Positions 8,511-16,558 of a stretch of DNA of 64,000 nt are shown here, piece by piece (position 1 is the first letter of the stretch; the number at the start of each line of letters is the position of its first letter). The stretch covers positions 992,001-1,056,000 of the forward strand of contig NZ_JAMXIA010000001.1 of assembly GCF_025457425.1 (NCBI RefSeq), read 5' to 3'. The DNA is from Chryseobacterium foetidum (lineage in GTDB: Bacteria; Bacteroidota; Bacteroidia; Flavobacteriales; Weeksellaceae). The notes beneath the pieces were generated by a model that was not told the DNA's origin, ran no database searches, and worked only from the letters and a program-made list of their open reading frames with translations. The translations under genes were made by a program, and so were the position numbers.

Positions 8511-9601
8511 TAATTTGTACTGTAATAGATTGAGAAGAAGACAAAAATAACAATTAAAAACACAAGCGTACCCATGCTGTATTTTCTTGTTTCATAAATG
8601 TTGAAAAGCGGTGCCAATAAAAATGGAATAGTAATCCACGACATCATCCCCCAACGGTCTGAAAACGGAATCTGAAACATGAGAAAAAATATAGCACTGA
8701 TGACCATATAATATTTAAGCAGAATCTTATAATTTTCATTTTCGTACTTCAAAATTTTTGTATTGATAAATGAAAATATTCCTAAAAATATTGTGTTGAA
8801 AATTGCAAATTGAGTTTTGAAACCAATCTCATACTCAAGACCGTTTTCATTATTGATGTAGAAGTCTGCTCTCTGGCTGTCTACAAGAAAAAAATAGCTG
8901 AGCAGCGACCCAAAAGACAAGATACTTCCTCCCACAGCAGAAACTATTAAAATGAGAAAATACAGTGCATAATAGTATGCAAGTTTTATCTTTTTAAAAA
9001 CTACAATCAGGGCAAAAACCAGCACGACAGCAATAGTAGTTACGTGGATACCTACTGCCAAAATCAGAGGAATAATCCAGCTTTTATAGTTAGATGGATT
9101 TTTATAGTAGAGACTTAATGCCAGAAGAAAGCAAGCAAGCGAAACGCCCTGCCGTACAATATTAATCCCCAATTGCTGGAAAAAATAAAAACACACAAAA
9201 GTGAAAGCTACCAAAAAGATATTAAAATTATTCTTTTTAGACAGTACAAGTATTGCAGACAGTATAAGCCCGTTGAACAACAAACTGAGAATCAAAAGAA
9301 ACACCTGGTAATTGCCTGTAAAGCGGCTAACTATTAAAGTAAGAAAATCATACACAAACTGAAAGCCAAAATCCAATCTGTCATAGTATTCAAACTGGTA
9401 AATCACGATCCCGGTGTCTGTTCCCACATCTTCATTTCTTAAACCGAAAAGAAGAGAAAAAGCTAAAAAAAGCAATACCGAAAAGAAAATTGAAAAAGAA
9501 TTATAATGTTTCTTTTTAATGTCTACATACATCGAAAATATAACTGCAACAACAGCAAAAAGAATGTATATGACATGAAACTTCAGTTTAAACTCTTCCA
9601 T
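8510..9601 (-). CDS. EpsG-like polysaccharide polymerase (Wzy role)
   Basis: A 363-residue integral membrane protein with about ten hydrophobic segments. The segment LRNEDVGTDTGIVIYQFEY followed by a conserved FQFVYDFL and a later GINIVRQGVSLACFLLAL fits the EpsG family of Wzy-like polymerases. Position between the Wzc-like kinase and glycosyltransferases supports polymerising lipid-linked repeat units at the outer face of the inner membrane. Wzy proteins are poorly conserved, so the role is inferred from topology and context. Confidence 0.8.
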   Translation of the reverse strand: MEEFKLKFHVIYILFAVVAVIFSMYVDIKKKHYNSFSIFFSVLLFLAFSLLFGLRNEDVGTDTGIVIYQFEYYDRLDFGFQFVYDFLTLIVSRFTGNYQVFLLILSLLFNGLILSAILVLSKKNNFNIFLVAFTFVCFYFFQQLGINIVRQGVSLACFLLALSLYYKNPSNYKSWIIPLILAVGIHVTTIAVVLVFALIVVFKKIKLAYYYALYFLILIVSAVGGSILSFGSLLSYFFLVDSQRADFYINNENGLEYEIGFKTQFAIFNTIFLGIFSFINTKILKYENENYKILLKYYMVISAIFFLMFQIPFSDRWGMMSWITIPFLLAPLFNIYETRKYSMGTLVFLIVIFVFFSIYYSTN

Positions 9602-9632
9602 CAGACTTTATAATCCCAGTATTCTGTACAAA

Positions 9633-12008
9633 TCAAGATCTTCCGAACCAGGATCTTAGTCTACCGAAGAATCCAGAATCTGCGTCTTGATTATAACCGT
9701 ATCCTTTCTCGTTTCCATAGCCGAAATTCTGTGCTTTCACATCATTCAGTACAATATTTGCTTTGTTGAGCTTATTCTCAGCAGCGGTGTGATCCGCGTA
9801 TTCTATGTAGCTTTTTTCTGTTTTTTCTGAACGCACAATGTACAGCGTCATATCTGCCAGTTTTGCAATAATATAAGTATCTGTAACAGGCATCAACGGC
9901 GCAGAATCAATAATAACATAATCGTATAATTCTTTTGCTTTTTCAAGCAGAACTTTATACCGGCCGTTGTCTAAAAGTTCCACTGGATTCGGAGGAATAA
10001 TCCCTGAAAAAATAAAATCACAGTGCTCGTTCAGTTGACTCGGGTGGATGATTACCTGAATGTCATTCACAGTTCCGTACAGGAATTCTGTAAGACCTTT
10101 CGCAGATTTCATCTCCGGTCTATATCTCTGCAACTGCGGATTCCTGATATCTGAACCAATCAGCAAAACTCTTCTCCCTTTTTTCGCCAGACTCAAAGCA
10201 AGATTCATAGAAACCAACGTTTTTCCCTCACCTTTCACACTGGATGTAATGAGTATAACGTGATTTTTCTTGTCTAAAGGCAACTGCAGATTAATATTGG
10301 TTGCCAAAATTCTGAAGGATTCAGCTAAAGCTGAAACATCATTCTGATGTATAAGATTATTCTTTTGAGATTTAAGATGCGGAATTTCTGCCACAACAGG
10401 AATTGAGGTATGTTTTTCAACACTTTTCTTATCAGAAATTCTGGTATTAAAGAAAAGCCGGATAAAGATGATTAAAAAAGGTATTCCTAATCCTGCCAAG
10501 ATAGCTGCACCTAAAACGGTCATCTTTTTTGGAGCAACGGGCTTTTTCTTTTTGTAAGCCACATCCAAAACTCTTGCTTTATTAGAAGACATGGCAAGCA
10601 TGATGGCAGTTTCTTCACGTTTTTTAAGCAAAACCAAATACAGTTCTTCTTTGATTTGCTGTTGTCTTTCTATATTTCTGAAAAGACGCTCCTGTACAGG
10701 CACTTTCCGCATTCCGGTATTCGATTTGCCTTCCAGCGATGAAATACTGTTGATCATCGACTGAATGTTGGATCTGTTTTTGTCCAGACTTTCTTTGATG
10801 GCGGTTCTCTGTTTACGGATTTCGTCGTTCAGCGTTTTCACCATTGGATGTTCTGAAGTGGAATTTTCCAGAAGCCTGTTTCGCTGGGTTACCAGTTGAT
10901 TGTATGCAGCAATATTACCCGAAGATTCAGATTCCTGATCACCGCTGAGCTCATTGGTAGGAAGAATTTCGTTTGTACCTTTACTGTTGATGTACCCCGA
11001 ATACATGTTGTTAATCTCCAACTGCGTGTAGAGTTCGAGTTTTTTCTTTTCAGCTTCTGCATTGGTTTGCAGTTCGAGACCGGCCTGGGCACCGATATCC
11101 ACAAGATCATTGGCTGTTTTAAAATCCTGCTTTTGTTTTTCAACATCTCCTAATTCACGGGAGATCAGCGTGACACGATCGTCAATAAACTGTTTTGTTT
11201 TTTCGGATTCAGTATTTTTTTCATCAATCGCTTCGAGGTTATACTGCGCTACAAGAGTATTGAGAAGATCTTTGGCTTTAGCAACATTGTGATACTGCAC
11301 AGACAGATCGATTACTGTTGCATCTTTGTTGCTGAGTCTTACATTCAGAAGCTCCTGCAATTCATCAATAAGACCCACTTTATCACTATACGTAAAATAC
11401 AGTTGATTTACATTGAGATTTTTTACTAAAACAGGATTAAACGCTTCATTTTTCAGAAACATCAGATTAGCATAAGGCAAACTGACTGTCTTATTGAATT
11501 GAGTTTTGATCGGAGCAGAAAATTCTTCTGAGTTCAGGGTGATTTCATTTCCTTTGATATTGATGTCAATTCGTTTTTTGGGAAGTTCTGCGAAAGGCTT
11601 TTCATTAATCACTTGAATTTTAACCGGTGATTCTGCTTTGTAAAGCTCTACGTTGTGAAAACCTCCTTCCACAAAAATGGGGCACTGAAGCGGGAGCTCA
11701 TCAACCAACTGCCCGAGCAGTTTTTTGGAAGCCAAAACTTCCATTTCGTTTTCTACGGTGTTTGAATTAAATCCTGATAAGCCCGCCAGGCCTTCCATGC
11801 CAGGGATTGCGTCTGCCGGATTACCTGATTTTTTGGCGTCTTTAATTAAAATCTTCGTAACAACTTCATATACAGGAGCAGTTCTCATTATATAGAACAT
11901 TGCGAGCAAAACCATCAGCATCACAGTTATTGCAAACCAATACCATTTTCTGCGATACGGTTTTATGATTTCGTGCAGAGAGTCTTCTTTATAAAATTCA
12001 GTCTTCAA
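9633..12008 (-). CDS. wzc: Wzc-like chain-length regulator and tyrosine autokinase
   Basis: A 791-residue inner-membrane protein. The N-terminal Wzz domain follows a first membrane helix near residue 30. A long coiled-coil periplasmic region spans about residues 210-470, and a second helix lies near residue 500. The cytoplasmic BY-kinase domain has Walker A SSVKGEGKTLVS, Walker A' LIGSDIRNPQ and Walker B YVIIDSAPL. The C-terminus has only a small tyrosine cluster (YGNEKGYGY). It controls polymer length and export with an outer-membrane Wza partner, which is absent from the window. The start is TTG. Confidence 0.93.
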   Translation of the reverse strand: MKTEFYKEDSLHEIIKPYRRKWYWFAITVMLMVLLAMFYIMRTAPVYEVVTKILIKDAKKSGNPADAIPGMEGLAGLSGFNSNTVENEMEVLASKKLLGQLVDELPLQCPIFVEGGFHNVELYKAESPVKIQVINEKPFAELPKKRIDINIKGNEITLNSEEFSAPIKTQFNKTVSLPYANLMFLKNEAFNPVLVKNLNVNQLYFTYSDKVGLIDELQELLNVRLSNKDATVIDLSVQYHNVAKAKDLLNTLVAQYNLEAIDEKNTESEKTKQFIDDRVTLISRELGDVEKQKQDFKTANDLVDIGAQAGLELQTNAEAEKKKLELYTQLEINNMYSGYINSKGTNEILPTNELSGDQESESSGNIAAYNQLVTQRNRLLENSTSEHPMVKTLNDEIRKQRTAIKESLDKNRSNIQSMINSISSLEGKSNTGMRKVPVQERLFRNIERQQQIKEELYLVLLKKREETAIMLAMSSNKARVLDVAYKKKKPVAPKKMTVLGAAILAGLGIPFLIIFIRLFFNTRISDKKSVEKHTSIPVVAEIPHLKSQKNNLIHQNDVSALAESFRILATNINLQLPLDKKNHVILITSSVKGEGKTLVSMNLALSLAKKGRRVLLIGSDIRNPQLQRYRPEMKSAKGLTEFLYGTVNDIQVIIHPSQLNEHCDFIFSGIIPPNPVELLDNGRYKVLLEKAKELYDYVIIDSAPLMPVTDTYIIAKLADMTLYIVRSEKTEKSYIEYADHTAAENKLNKANIVLNDVKAQNFGYGNEKGYGYNQDADSGFFGRLRSWFGRS

Positions 12009-12208
12009 ATTTTCCGCTTTTATTTTCGGTCAACGAATATAGAGATTTTGAGGATAATATAAAAATGAGAGACTGGTAAATTATAATTGCTAAGAATAAT
12101 TTATCTGTTTTCAAAAAAAGCAATTTAAAATATCAGTTTGTTGTTATTTAAATATTTTCTCAAAGGAATGGGAAGAGATTGACTGAATTATAACAAATCA
12201 ATAATGCT

Positions 12209-12216
12209 ATCTTTGC
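12209..12216 (+). promoter_or_regulatory. Promoter core for the inverted glycosyltransferase gene
   Basis: TATCTTTG matches TAnnTTTG, 33 nt before the start codon. The inverted gene therefore has its own promoter. Confidence 0.6.
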
Positions 12217-12249
12217 TATGTACAAACTGATAAAAATTACGGAATAGAA

Positions 12250-13356
12250 ATGAACAGAATTCTCCATGTTGTAGGTAAAATGAATCTGGCTGGTGCTGAA
12301 ACCATGATCATGAATATCTACAGGAATATTGATTTGAAGAAAGTGCAATTTGATTTTTTATATTTTACTGATGAAAAGTCATCTTATGACAATGAAATTG
12401 AAGCTTTGGGAGGTAGAATTTTTAGATTAAAAGATTCAAATATTATTTTAAACATATTCAGACTGAAAAAAATTCTTAGACAGAATTCAGACATCACGGC
12501 AATCCATTGTCACACTGCATTAAGTAGTTTTGCATATCTTTTTTCAGCATATATTTCAAATCTCGGTACACGGATTATTCATTCTCACAGTTCAAAAAGT
12601 CGGGAAGAAATCAGTTTCACTTATGGTCTTTATGAGAAATTTGCTAAAGTTTTAATCAATAAATTTGCCAATCAATTTATAAGCTGTGGCGAACTTGCTT
12701 CAGAATATTTATATCCATATAAGAAAAATACAGAAATTACAGTTATTCCTAATGCCGTAGATGTGGACGCATTTTACAAGACAGGTAAAGAGCATCAGGA
12801 TTATTTGAGGAAGCAGTACAATATTTCAGAAGAAACAATTGTATTATTACAAGTTGGAAGATTTCTAACTGTTAAGAATCATAAATTCTCTGTTGAATTC
12901 TCAAAATTTCTATGTGAGAATAATATTTTACATAAACTTTTCTTCGCAGGAGAAGGACCACTCAAATCAGAAATCGAAAATTATGTAAAAACAGAAATGC
13001 TTCACGATAACATAATCTTTTTAGGTAATAGGTCTGATATTGACTTTTTAATGGCTGGAGCGGATGTTTTACTAATGCCTTCGCTGCATGAAGGTTTCCC
13101 CTTAGTATTAGTTGAAGCTCAATCTGCAGGTTTATATTCTATTGTCTCGGGAAACATTTCTAAAGAAGTAGATTTGGGTCTGGGGCTTCTTGAATTTGAA
13201 AATCTGGAAACAGATAAATGGTTAAAAAGCCTGCTAAATCGGAATAATAGCAATCGCTTAGAAGATGAAGAACGTTTTATTAGGATATCCAATCAAGGTT
13301 TTAATATTAATGAGAGTACAGAAAATATCTTAAAAATCTACCAGGCAAACGGGTAG
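12250..13356 (+). CDS. Glycosyltransferase family 1/4, opposite strand to the locus
   Basis: A 368-residue GT-B enzyme. MNLAGAETMIMNIY is the N-terminal acceptor-side loop, LLQVGRFLTVKNHK starts the donor domain and MPSLHEGFPLVLVEAQSAG is the conserved Glu-containing donor-binding motif. It sits within the polysaccharide locus but on the other strand. It is more AT-rich by eye than its neighbours and has its own promoter. Its stop codon directly abuts the stop codon of the convergent flippase gene, with no terminator between. It may be a later addition that changes the polymer. Confidence 0.9.
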   Translation: MNRILHVVGKMNLAGAETMIMNIYRNIDLKKVQFDFLYFTDEKSSYDNEIEALGGRIFRLKDSNIILNIFRLKKILRQNSDITAIHCHTALSSFAYLFSAYISNLGTRIIHSHSSKSREEISFTYGLYEKFAKVLINKFANQFISCGELASEYLYPYKKNTEITVIPNAVDVDAFYKTGKEHQDYLRKQYNISEETIVLLQVGRFLTVKNHKFSVEFSKFLCENNILHKLFFAGEGPLKSEIENYVKTEMLHDNIIFLGNRSDIDFLMAGADVLLMPSLHEGFPLVLVEAQSAGLYSIVSGNISKEVDLGLGLLEFENLETDKWLKSLLNRNNSNRLEDEERFIRISNQGFNINESTENILKIYQANG

Positions 13357-14607
13357 TCACCTTTTGAATAATGTGCTGTAAAAGATCAATACCATTATAA
13401 AAAAGCATAGTAGACAACTTACAAAAAAAGCGAATGTACTGCCTTGCAATCCCATTGAATTAATTAATATCATACTCAAAACTACATAGAGCAAAGCACT
13501 TAAAACTTCCATAAAAATAAACGCTTTCGTCATCACCTTCGAAATCATCAGGTAAGAAAAAACCCACGAAAGAACTTTAAAAAAGTCGCCCGCCAGCTGC
13601 CAGAAGAAAAGGCTTTCCATGCTTGAAAAATCTTTGGTATAAAGAATTTCAATAATGTAGAATCTTGTAAAATAAATACCAGCACACATCGCCAAAAACA
13701 GCGGAGCTAAAAATTTTAATCCGTCTAAAATTTCTTTTCTCAGCTCATTTTTACCGTTTAAAGAAGACAGTTTCGGCAGAAAATAGGTTCCTAAAGTGAT
13801 ATTAATCATCAGAAGATAACCATCAGAAATCCTTATCAATCCCTGCCAGATTCCCGCGCTGTTGAGATCAATTTCTTTGGTGATGAAATTTCTGATGACG
13901 ATCTGAGCCAAAGGCATTGCTGAAGAACTTACAACAGCCATGACTGTAAAATGACTGAGGTTTTTTACTGTTTTAAAATCAGGTTTAAAGATTGATGAAC
14001 TAATATTTTTAAAAATTCTTTTCCAAACTAAAAGCACGGCCACGAAAAATACTGCAAACTGTGCAATGACCAAAGCATACAAAGCTCCTGAGATGTTGTA
14101 ATAATAAATAAGTATAATCGTGAGCAAAAGAGTGATTACACTGCTGATTCCGTTGATGATGGTGAACTTTTTAATGTAACCTAACCCATTCAAAAAGGCT
14201 AAGAGGATCGTATTTAATGAATAAAAAACAATACCGCCACCTAAAAGATAAATTACCGAAACGAATTCTGTACTGTGAAAAATACTTCTGCTCCAGTGTT
14301 CAGCGAAGAGAATAAGCCCTAAAAAAACCAATGCCGAACAAACCAATGACACAAAAACTGAAGTATCATATAAAATTTTGGATTTCCTTCTGTCATTTTT
14401 AAATTCAGCGGTGTATTTTACAACTCCGGAAGTGACAGATCCGTTTGCAAGGCTCAGTACAACAGCCATAAAGTTTGTGAGCGAACCAACCAAAGCAACA
14501 CCTGCCGGTCCCGAAAAAGAGGAAATCACTTTCGTTGCAACAAATGCTGCAGAAATTTTCACAAATGCCGTGATGCCAGAAAAAACCGTTGTACTAAGGA
14601 GTTTCAT
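13357..14607 (-). CDS. wzx: Wzx-type polysaccharide flippase (O-antigen translocase)
   Basis: A 416-residue membrane protein with about 12 hydrophobic helices of the MATE/MOP flippase superfamily. It begins with the typical KISAAFVATKVISSFSGPAGVALVG segment of O-antigen translocases. It should flip the finished lipid-linked repeat unit across the inner membrane for polymerisation. It lies 85 nt downstream of a phosphoglycosyl transferase gene and is probably transcribed from the same promoter at 15302-15309. Confidence 0.88.
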   Translation of the reverse strand: MKLLSTTVFSGITAFVKISAAFVATKVISSFSGPAGVALVGSLTNFMAVVLSLANGSVTSGVVKYTAEFKNDRRKSKILYDTSVFVSLVCSALVFLGLILFAEHWSRSIFHSTEFVSVIYLLGGGIVFYSLNTILLAFLNGLGYIKKFTIINGISSVITLLLTIILIYYYNISGALYALVIAQFAVFFVAVLLVWKRIFKNISSSIFKPDFKTVKNLSHFTVMAVVSSSAMPLAQIVIRNFITKEIDLNSAGIWQGLIRISDGYLLMINITLGTYFLPKLSSLNGKNELRKEILDGLKFLAPLFLAMCAGIYFTRFYIIEILYTKDFSSMESLFFWQLAGDFFKVLSWVFSYLMISKVMTKAFIFMEVLSALLYVVLSMILINSMGLQGSTFAFFVSCLLCFFIMVLIFYSTLFKR

Positions 14608-14692
14608 ATGTAGGTTCTAATTTTTTTAACGGTCATATGGTATCGCCAAATCATCATTGGTATTTGTTAAAATTATTTTTGCCATGGCGATT

Positions 14693-15283
14693 TCATAAGT
14701 GTTTTTCGGATTTTAGATTTAAAATAACTCCGAAAGCTTTTAAAATAAGCCTCACATCATTTTTCAAAGAAAGATTTCTGTAATATTCCAGATTCATTTT
14801 CACCTTATCCGGAAAAAGAACCTCATCATTATATTTCAGTGGGTTTTTCTGCTGAGACAGAATTTTGTCTTCGTGTCTGTATTTAAATCCTGCTTCACTG
14901 ATGAGTCCGGGTTTGAGATTTAAAACTTCACGGTCATCACCATCCAGTTCATCATAATATCCCTTTATATCTGGTCTGGGACCGATGAATGACATTTCGC
15001 CCTTCAAAATGTTAAACAATTGGGGAAGTTCGTCAAGCCGTGTTTTTCTCATCCAGTTTCCGAAAGAAGATTTCTGATGATTGGCAGAATGATAAGTTTT
15101 AAATTTAAAAACCGTAAACATTTTTCCGAATCTCCCTACCCTTTCCTGAGTGAAAATCCCGGGAAAACCGGTATCTGCAGACGCCAGAATAAAGAGTACG
15201 AAAAAAAGCGGAAGAAAAACTACTGTGGCTACGAAAGAGATTCCGTAATCCATCACCGACTTCCAGACCGGATATTTTTTCAC
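14693..15283 (-). CDS. Minimal phosphoglycosyl transferase (sugar-1-phosphate transferase)
   Basis: A short monotopic phosphoglycosyl transferase of about 197 residues. One re-entrant hydrophobic helix (FVATVVFLPLFFVLFIL) is followed by FTQERVGRFGKMFTVFKFKT, MRKTRLDELPQLFNILKGEMSFIGPRPD and PGLISEAGFKYRHEDKIL. The last differs from the GWAQVNG loop of PglC and WcaJ. The frame is open to a TTG at 15313, but a TATCTTTG promoter core at 15302-15309 lies inside it. I therefore prefer the GTG at 15283, with ATG 15253 as alternative. It is the second enzyme of this class in the locus. Confidence 0.85.
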   Translation of the reverse strand: MKKYPVWKSVMDYGISFVATVVFLPLFFVLFILASADTGFPGIFTQERVGRFGKMFTVFKFKTYHSANHQKSSFGNWMRKTRLDELPQLFNILKGEMSFIGPRPDIKGYYDELDGDDREVLNLKPGLISEAGFKYRHEDKILSQQKNPLKYNDEVLFPDKVKMNLEYYRNLSLKNDVRLILKAFGVILNLKSEKHL

Positions 15284-15301
15284 AAAGATGTTCTTATCGG
15301 G

Positions 15302-15309
15302 CAAAGATA
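15302..15309 (-). promoter_or_regulatory. Promoter core at the head of the polysaccharide locus
   Basis: TATCTTTG on the minus strand. A transcript starting a few nt downstream would carry the sugar transferase and wzx. Confidence 0.6.
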
Positions 15310-15315
15310 ACAAAT

Positions 15316-15426
15316 TCTGTCATTGCGGGGAACTCTCTGTCCCGAGCCTTCGGGAAAGCAATCCGTTTAGAATATTTCGCTATTTCCAACAGATTGCTTC
15401 GCTTTGCCCGCAATGACTTTGACAGA
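15316..15426. repeat. Intergenic cruciform-like palindromic repeat
   Basis: Outer arms GTCATTGCGGG (15319-15329) and CCCGCAATGAC (15407-15417) match perfectly. Inner arms AAGCAATC (15356-15363) and GATTGCTT (15392-15399) pair, and CCCGAGCCTTCGGG forms another small hairpin. The element separates the polysaccharide promoter from the tyrA leader. Confidence 0.85.
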
Positions 15427-15467
15427 AGCTTTGCACTAAGGTTTTTGCTCACTTAAAAAATTTTCAA

Positions 15468-15475
15468 TACTTTAG
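15468..15475 (+). promoter_or_regulatory. Likely promoter core for the tyrA leader
   Basis: TACTTTAG differs from TAnnTTTG at one base. A TTTG lies 20 nt upstream (15444-15447). Transcription would start at or just before the leader peptide ATG. Confidence 0.45.
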
Positions 15476-15479
15476 CCCC

Positions 15480-15533
15480 ATGAAAATAAACGCACAAAAC
15501 TATTATTATCCATCTGAAAAGGTTTTCGGATAA
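15480..15533 (+). CDS. Tyrosine leader peptide of the tyrA attenuator (17 aa)
   Basis: A short ORF encodes MKINAQNYYYPSEKVFG. Three consecutive Tyr codons (15501-15509) and a late Phe codon lie in front of the tyrosine biosynthesis gene. A terminator hairpin (15562-15580) and an alternative antiterminator pairing (15527-15540 with 15558-15570) follow, and the latter overlaps the peptide's own stop codon (15531-15533). Stalling at Tyr codons when charged tRNA-Tyr is scarce would leave the antiterminator free. A ribosome at the stop codon would mask it. The ATG lies almost at the predicted transcription start. The composition and structure are visible in the sequence; the mechanism is inferred from classical amino-acid attenuators. 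Confidence 0.85.
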   Translation: MKINAQNYYYPSEKVFG

Positions 15534-15570
15534 GGATTTTGTGCTTCACAAATAAGTAAAACCTCGTCCG
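15527..15570 (+). promoter_or_regulatory. Antiterminator of the tyrA attenuator
   Basis: CGGA (15527-15530) pairs with TCCG (15567-15570), AGG (15533-15535) with CCT (15562-15564), and TTTT (15537-15540) with AAAA (15558-15561). This pairing takes up the 5' arm of the terminator and is exclusive with it. Confidence 0.7.
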
Positions 15571-15588
15571 AAAGACGGGGTTTTTCGT
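15558..15588 (+). terminator. Attenuator terminator before tyrA
   Basis: CCTCGTC (15562-15568) pairs with GACGGGG (15574-15580) with one G-U pair, extended by AAAA/TTTT. A T-rich tail follows. It lies 20 nt before the tyrA start. Confidence 0.85.
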
Positions 15589-15608
15589 TTTTAAATAATT
15601 TATAAATA

Positions 15609-16454
15609 ATGAAAATCAGCATTATAGGCGTAGGATTGATTGGAGGATCGATTGCTTTAAAATTAAAACAGAAAAACATTTCCGATTTCATCTACGGAAT
15701 CGACAATAATATTGAGAATCTTGAAGATGCCTTACAATTAAATATCATCAACGAGAAAGCAGATTTCAAAAACGGAATTGAGGCTGCTGATCTCATCATC
15801 ATCGCCGTTCCTGTGGATTCAGCGGTAAAAATTTTGCCTCAGGTTTTAGATTTAATTTCAGATCATCAAACGGTAATGGATGTGGGTTCTACCAAATCAG
15901 GAATTGTAAAATCAGTTAAGAATCATCCTAAAAAAGAGAGATTTGTGGCATTTCACCCAATGTGGGGAACAGAGAATCATGGTCCAAAATCTGCGCTCGC
16001 CGAAAGTTTTGCAGGTAAAGCCGGTGTCATCTGCGACGGTGAAAAATCCGCAAAAGATGCTTTAGAACTGGTGGAAAACGTCGTCAAAAATCTGGATATG
16101 CACATTGTTCAGATGTCTGCAGAAGATCACGACATTCATACGGCTTACATTTCACACATGTCTCACATCACTTCCTACGCACTGGCAAACACGGTTTTGG
16201 AAAAGGAAAAAGAAGAAGAAACGATTTTCCAGCTGGCGAGTTCGGGGTTTTCGAGCACGGTTCGTCTGGCAAAATCTCATCCCGAAATGTGGGTTCCGAT
16301 TTTTAAACAAAACAAAGAAAACGTTTTGGATGCATTGAATGAGCATATTACCCAACTCAGAAAATTCAAATCTGCTTTGGAGAAAGATAATTTTGAATAT
16401 CTGGAAGAATTGATTTTAAATGCCAATAAAATCCGTGGGATTTTGAATAAATAA
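15609..16454 (+). CDS. tyrA: Prephenate dehydrogenase
   Basis: A 281-residue NAD(P)-dependent enzyme converting prephenate to 4-hydroxyphenylpyruvate for tyrosine synthesis. It opens with the Rossmann loop IIGVGLIGGSIAL. DVGSTKSGIV and AFHPMWGTENHGP carry conserved residues, the His of the latter being catalytic in the family. ISHMSHITSYALAN and ASSGFSSTVRLAKSHPEMW follow in the helical C-terminal domain. There is no fused chorismate mutase or ACT domain. The gene stands alone behind a tyrosine leader-peptide attenuator, which strongly supports the tyrosine-branch assignment. Confidence 0.93.
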   Translation: MKISIIGVGLIGGSIALKLKQKNISDFIYGIDNNIENLEDALQLNIINEKADFKNGIEAADLIIIAVPVDSAVKILPQVLDLISDHQTVMDVGSTKSGIVKSVKNHPKKERFVAFHPMWGTENHGPKSALAESFAGKAGVICDGEKSAKDALELVENVVKNLDMHIVQMSAEDHDIHTAYISHMSHITSYALANTVLEKEKEEETIFQLASSGFSSTVRLAKSHPEMWVPIFKQNKENVLDALNEHITQLRKFKSALEKDNFEYLEELILNANKIRGILNK

Positions 16455-16519
16455 TTTCTCAAACTATCTATTTCGAAAGACTCAAAAGTTTATCAGTAAT
16501 AAGATAAAAAATGCATTCC

Positions 16520-16552
16520 AAACCATCAAGGTTTTTGAAACTTTGATGGTTT
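16520..16552. terminator. Bidirectional terminator between tyrA and the serine deaminase gene
   Basis: AAACCATCAAG (16520-16530) pairs with CTTTGATGGTTT (16541-16552), with T-rich sequence on both sides. The two genes are convergent. Confidence 0.8.
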
Positions 16553-16558
16553 TAATGT

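Noticed and set aside
12160..12348. Minus-strand ORF at the start of the inverted glycosyltransferase
   Set aside because: It is antisense to the N-terminus of a clear GT-B enzyme and covers its promoter.
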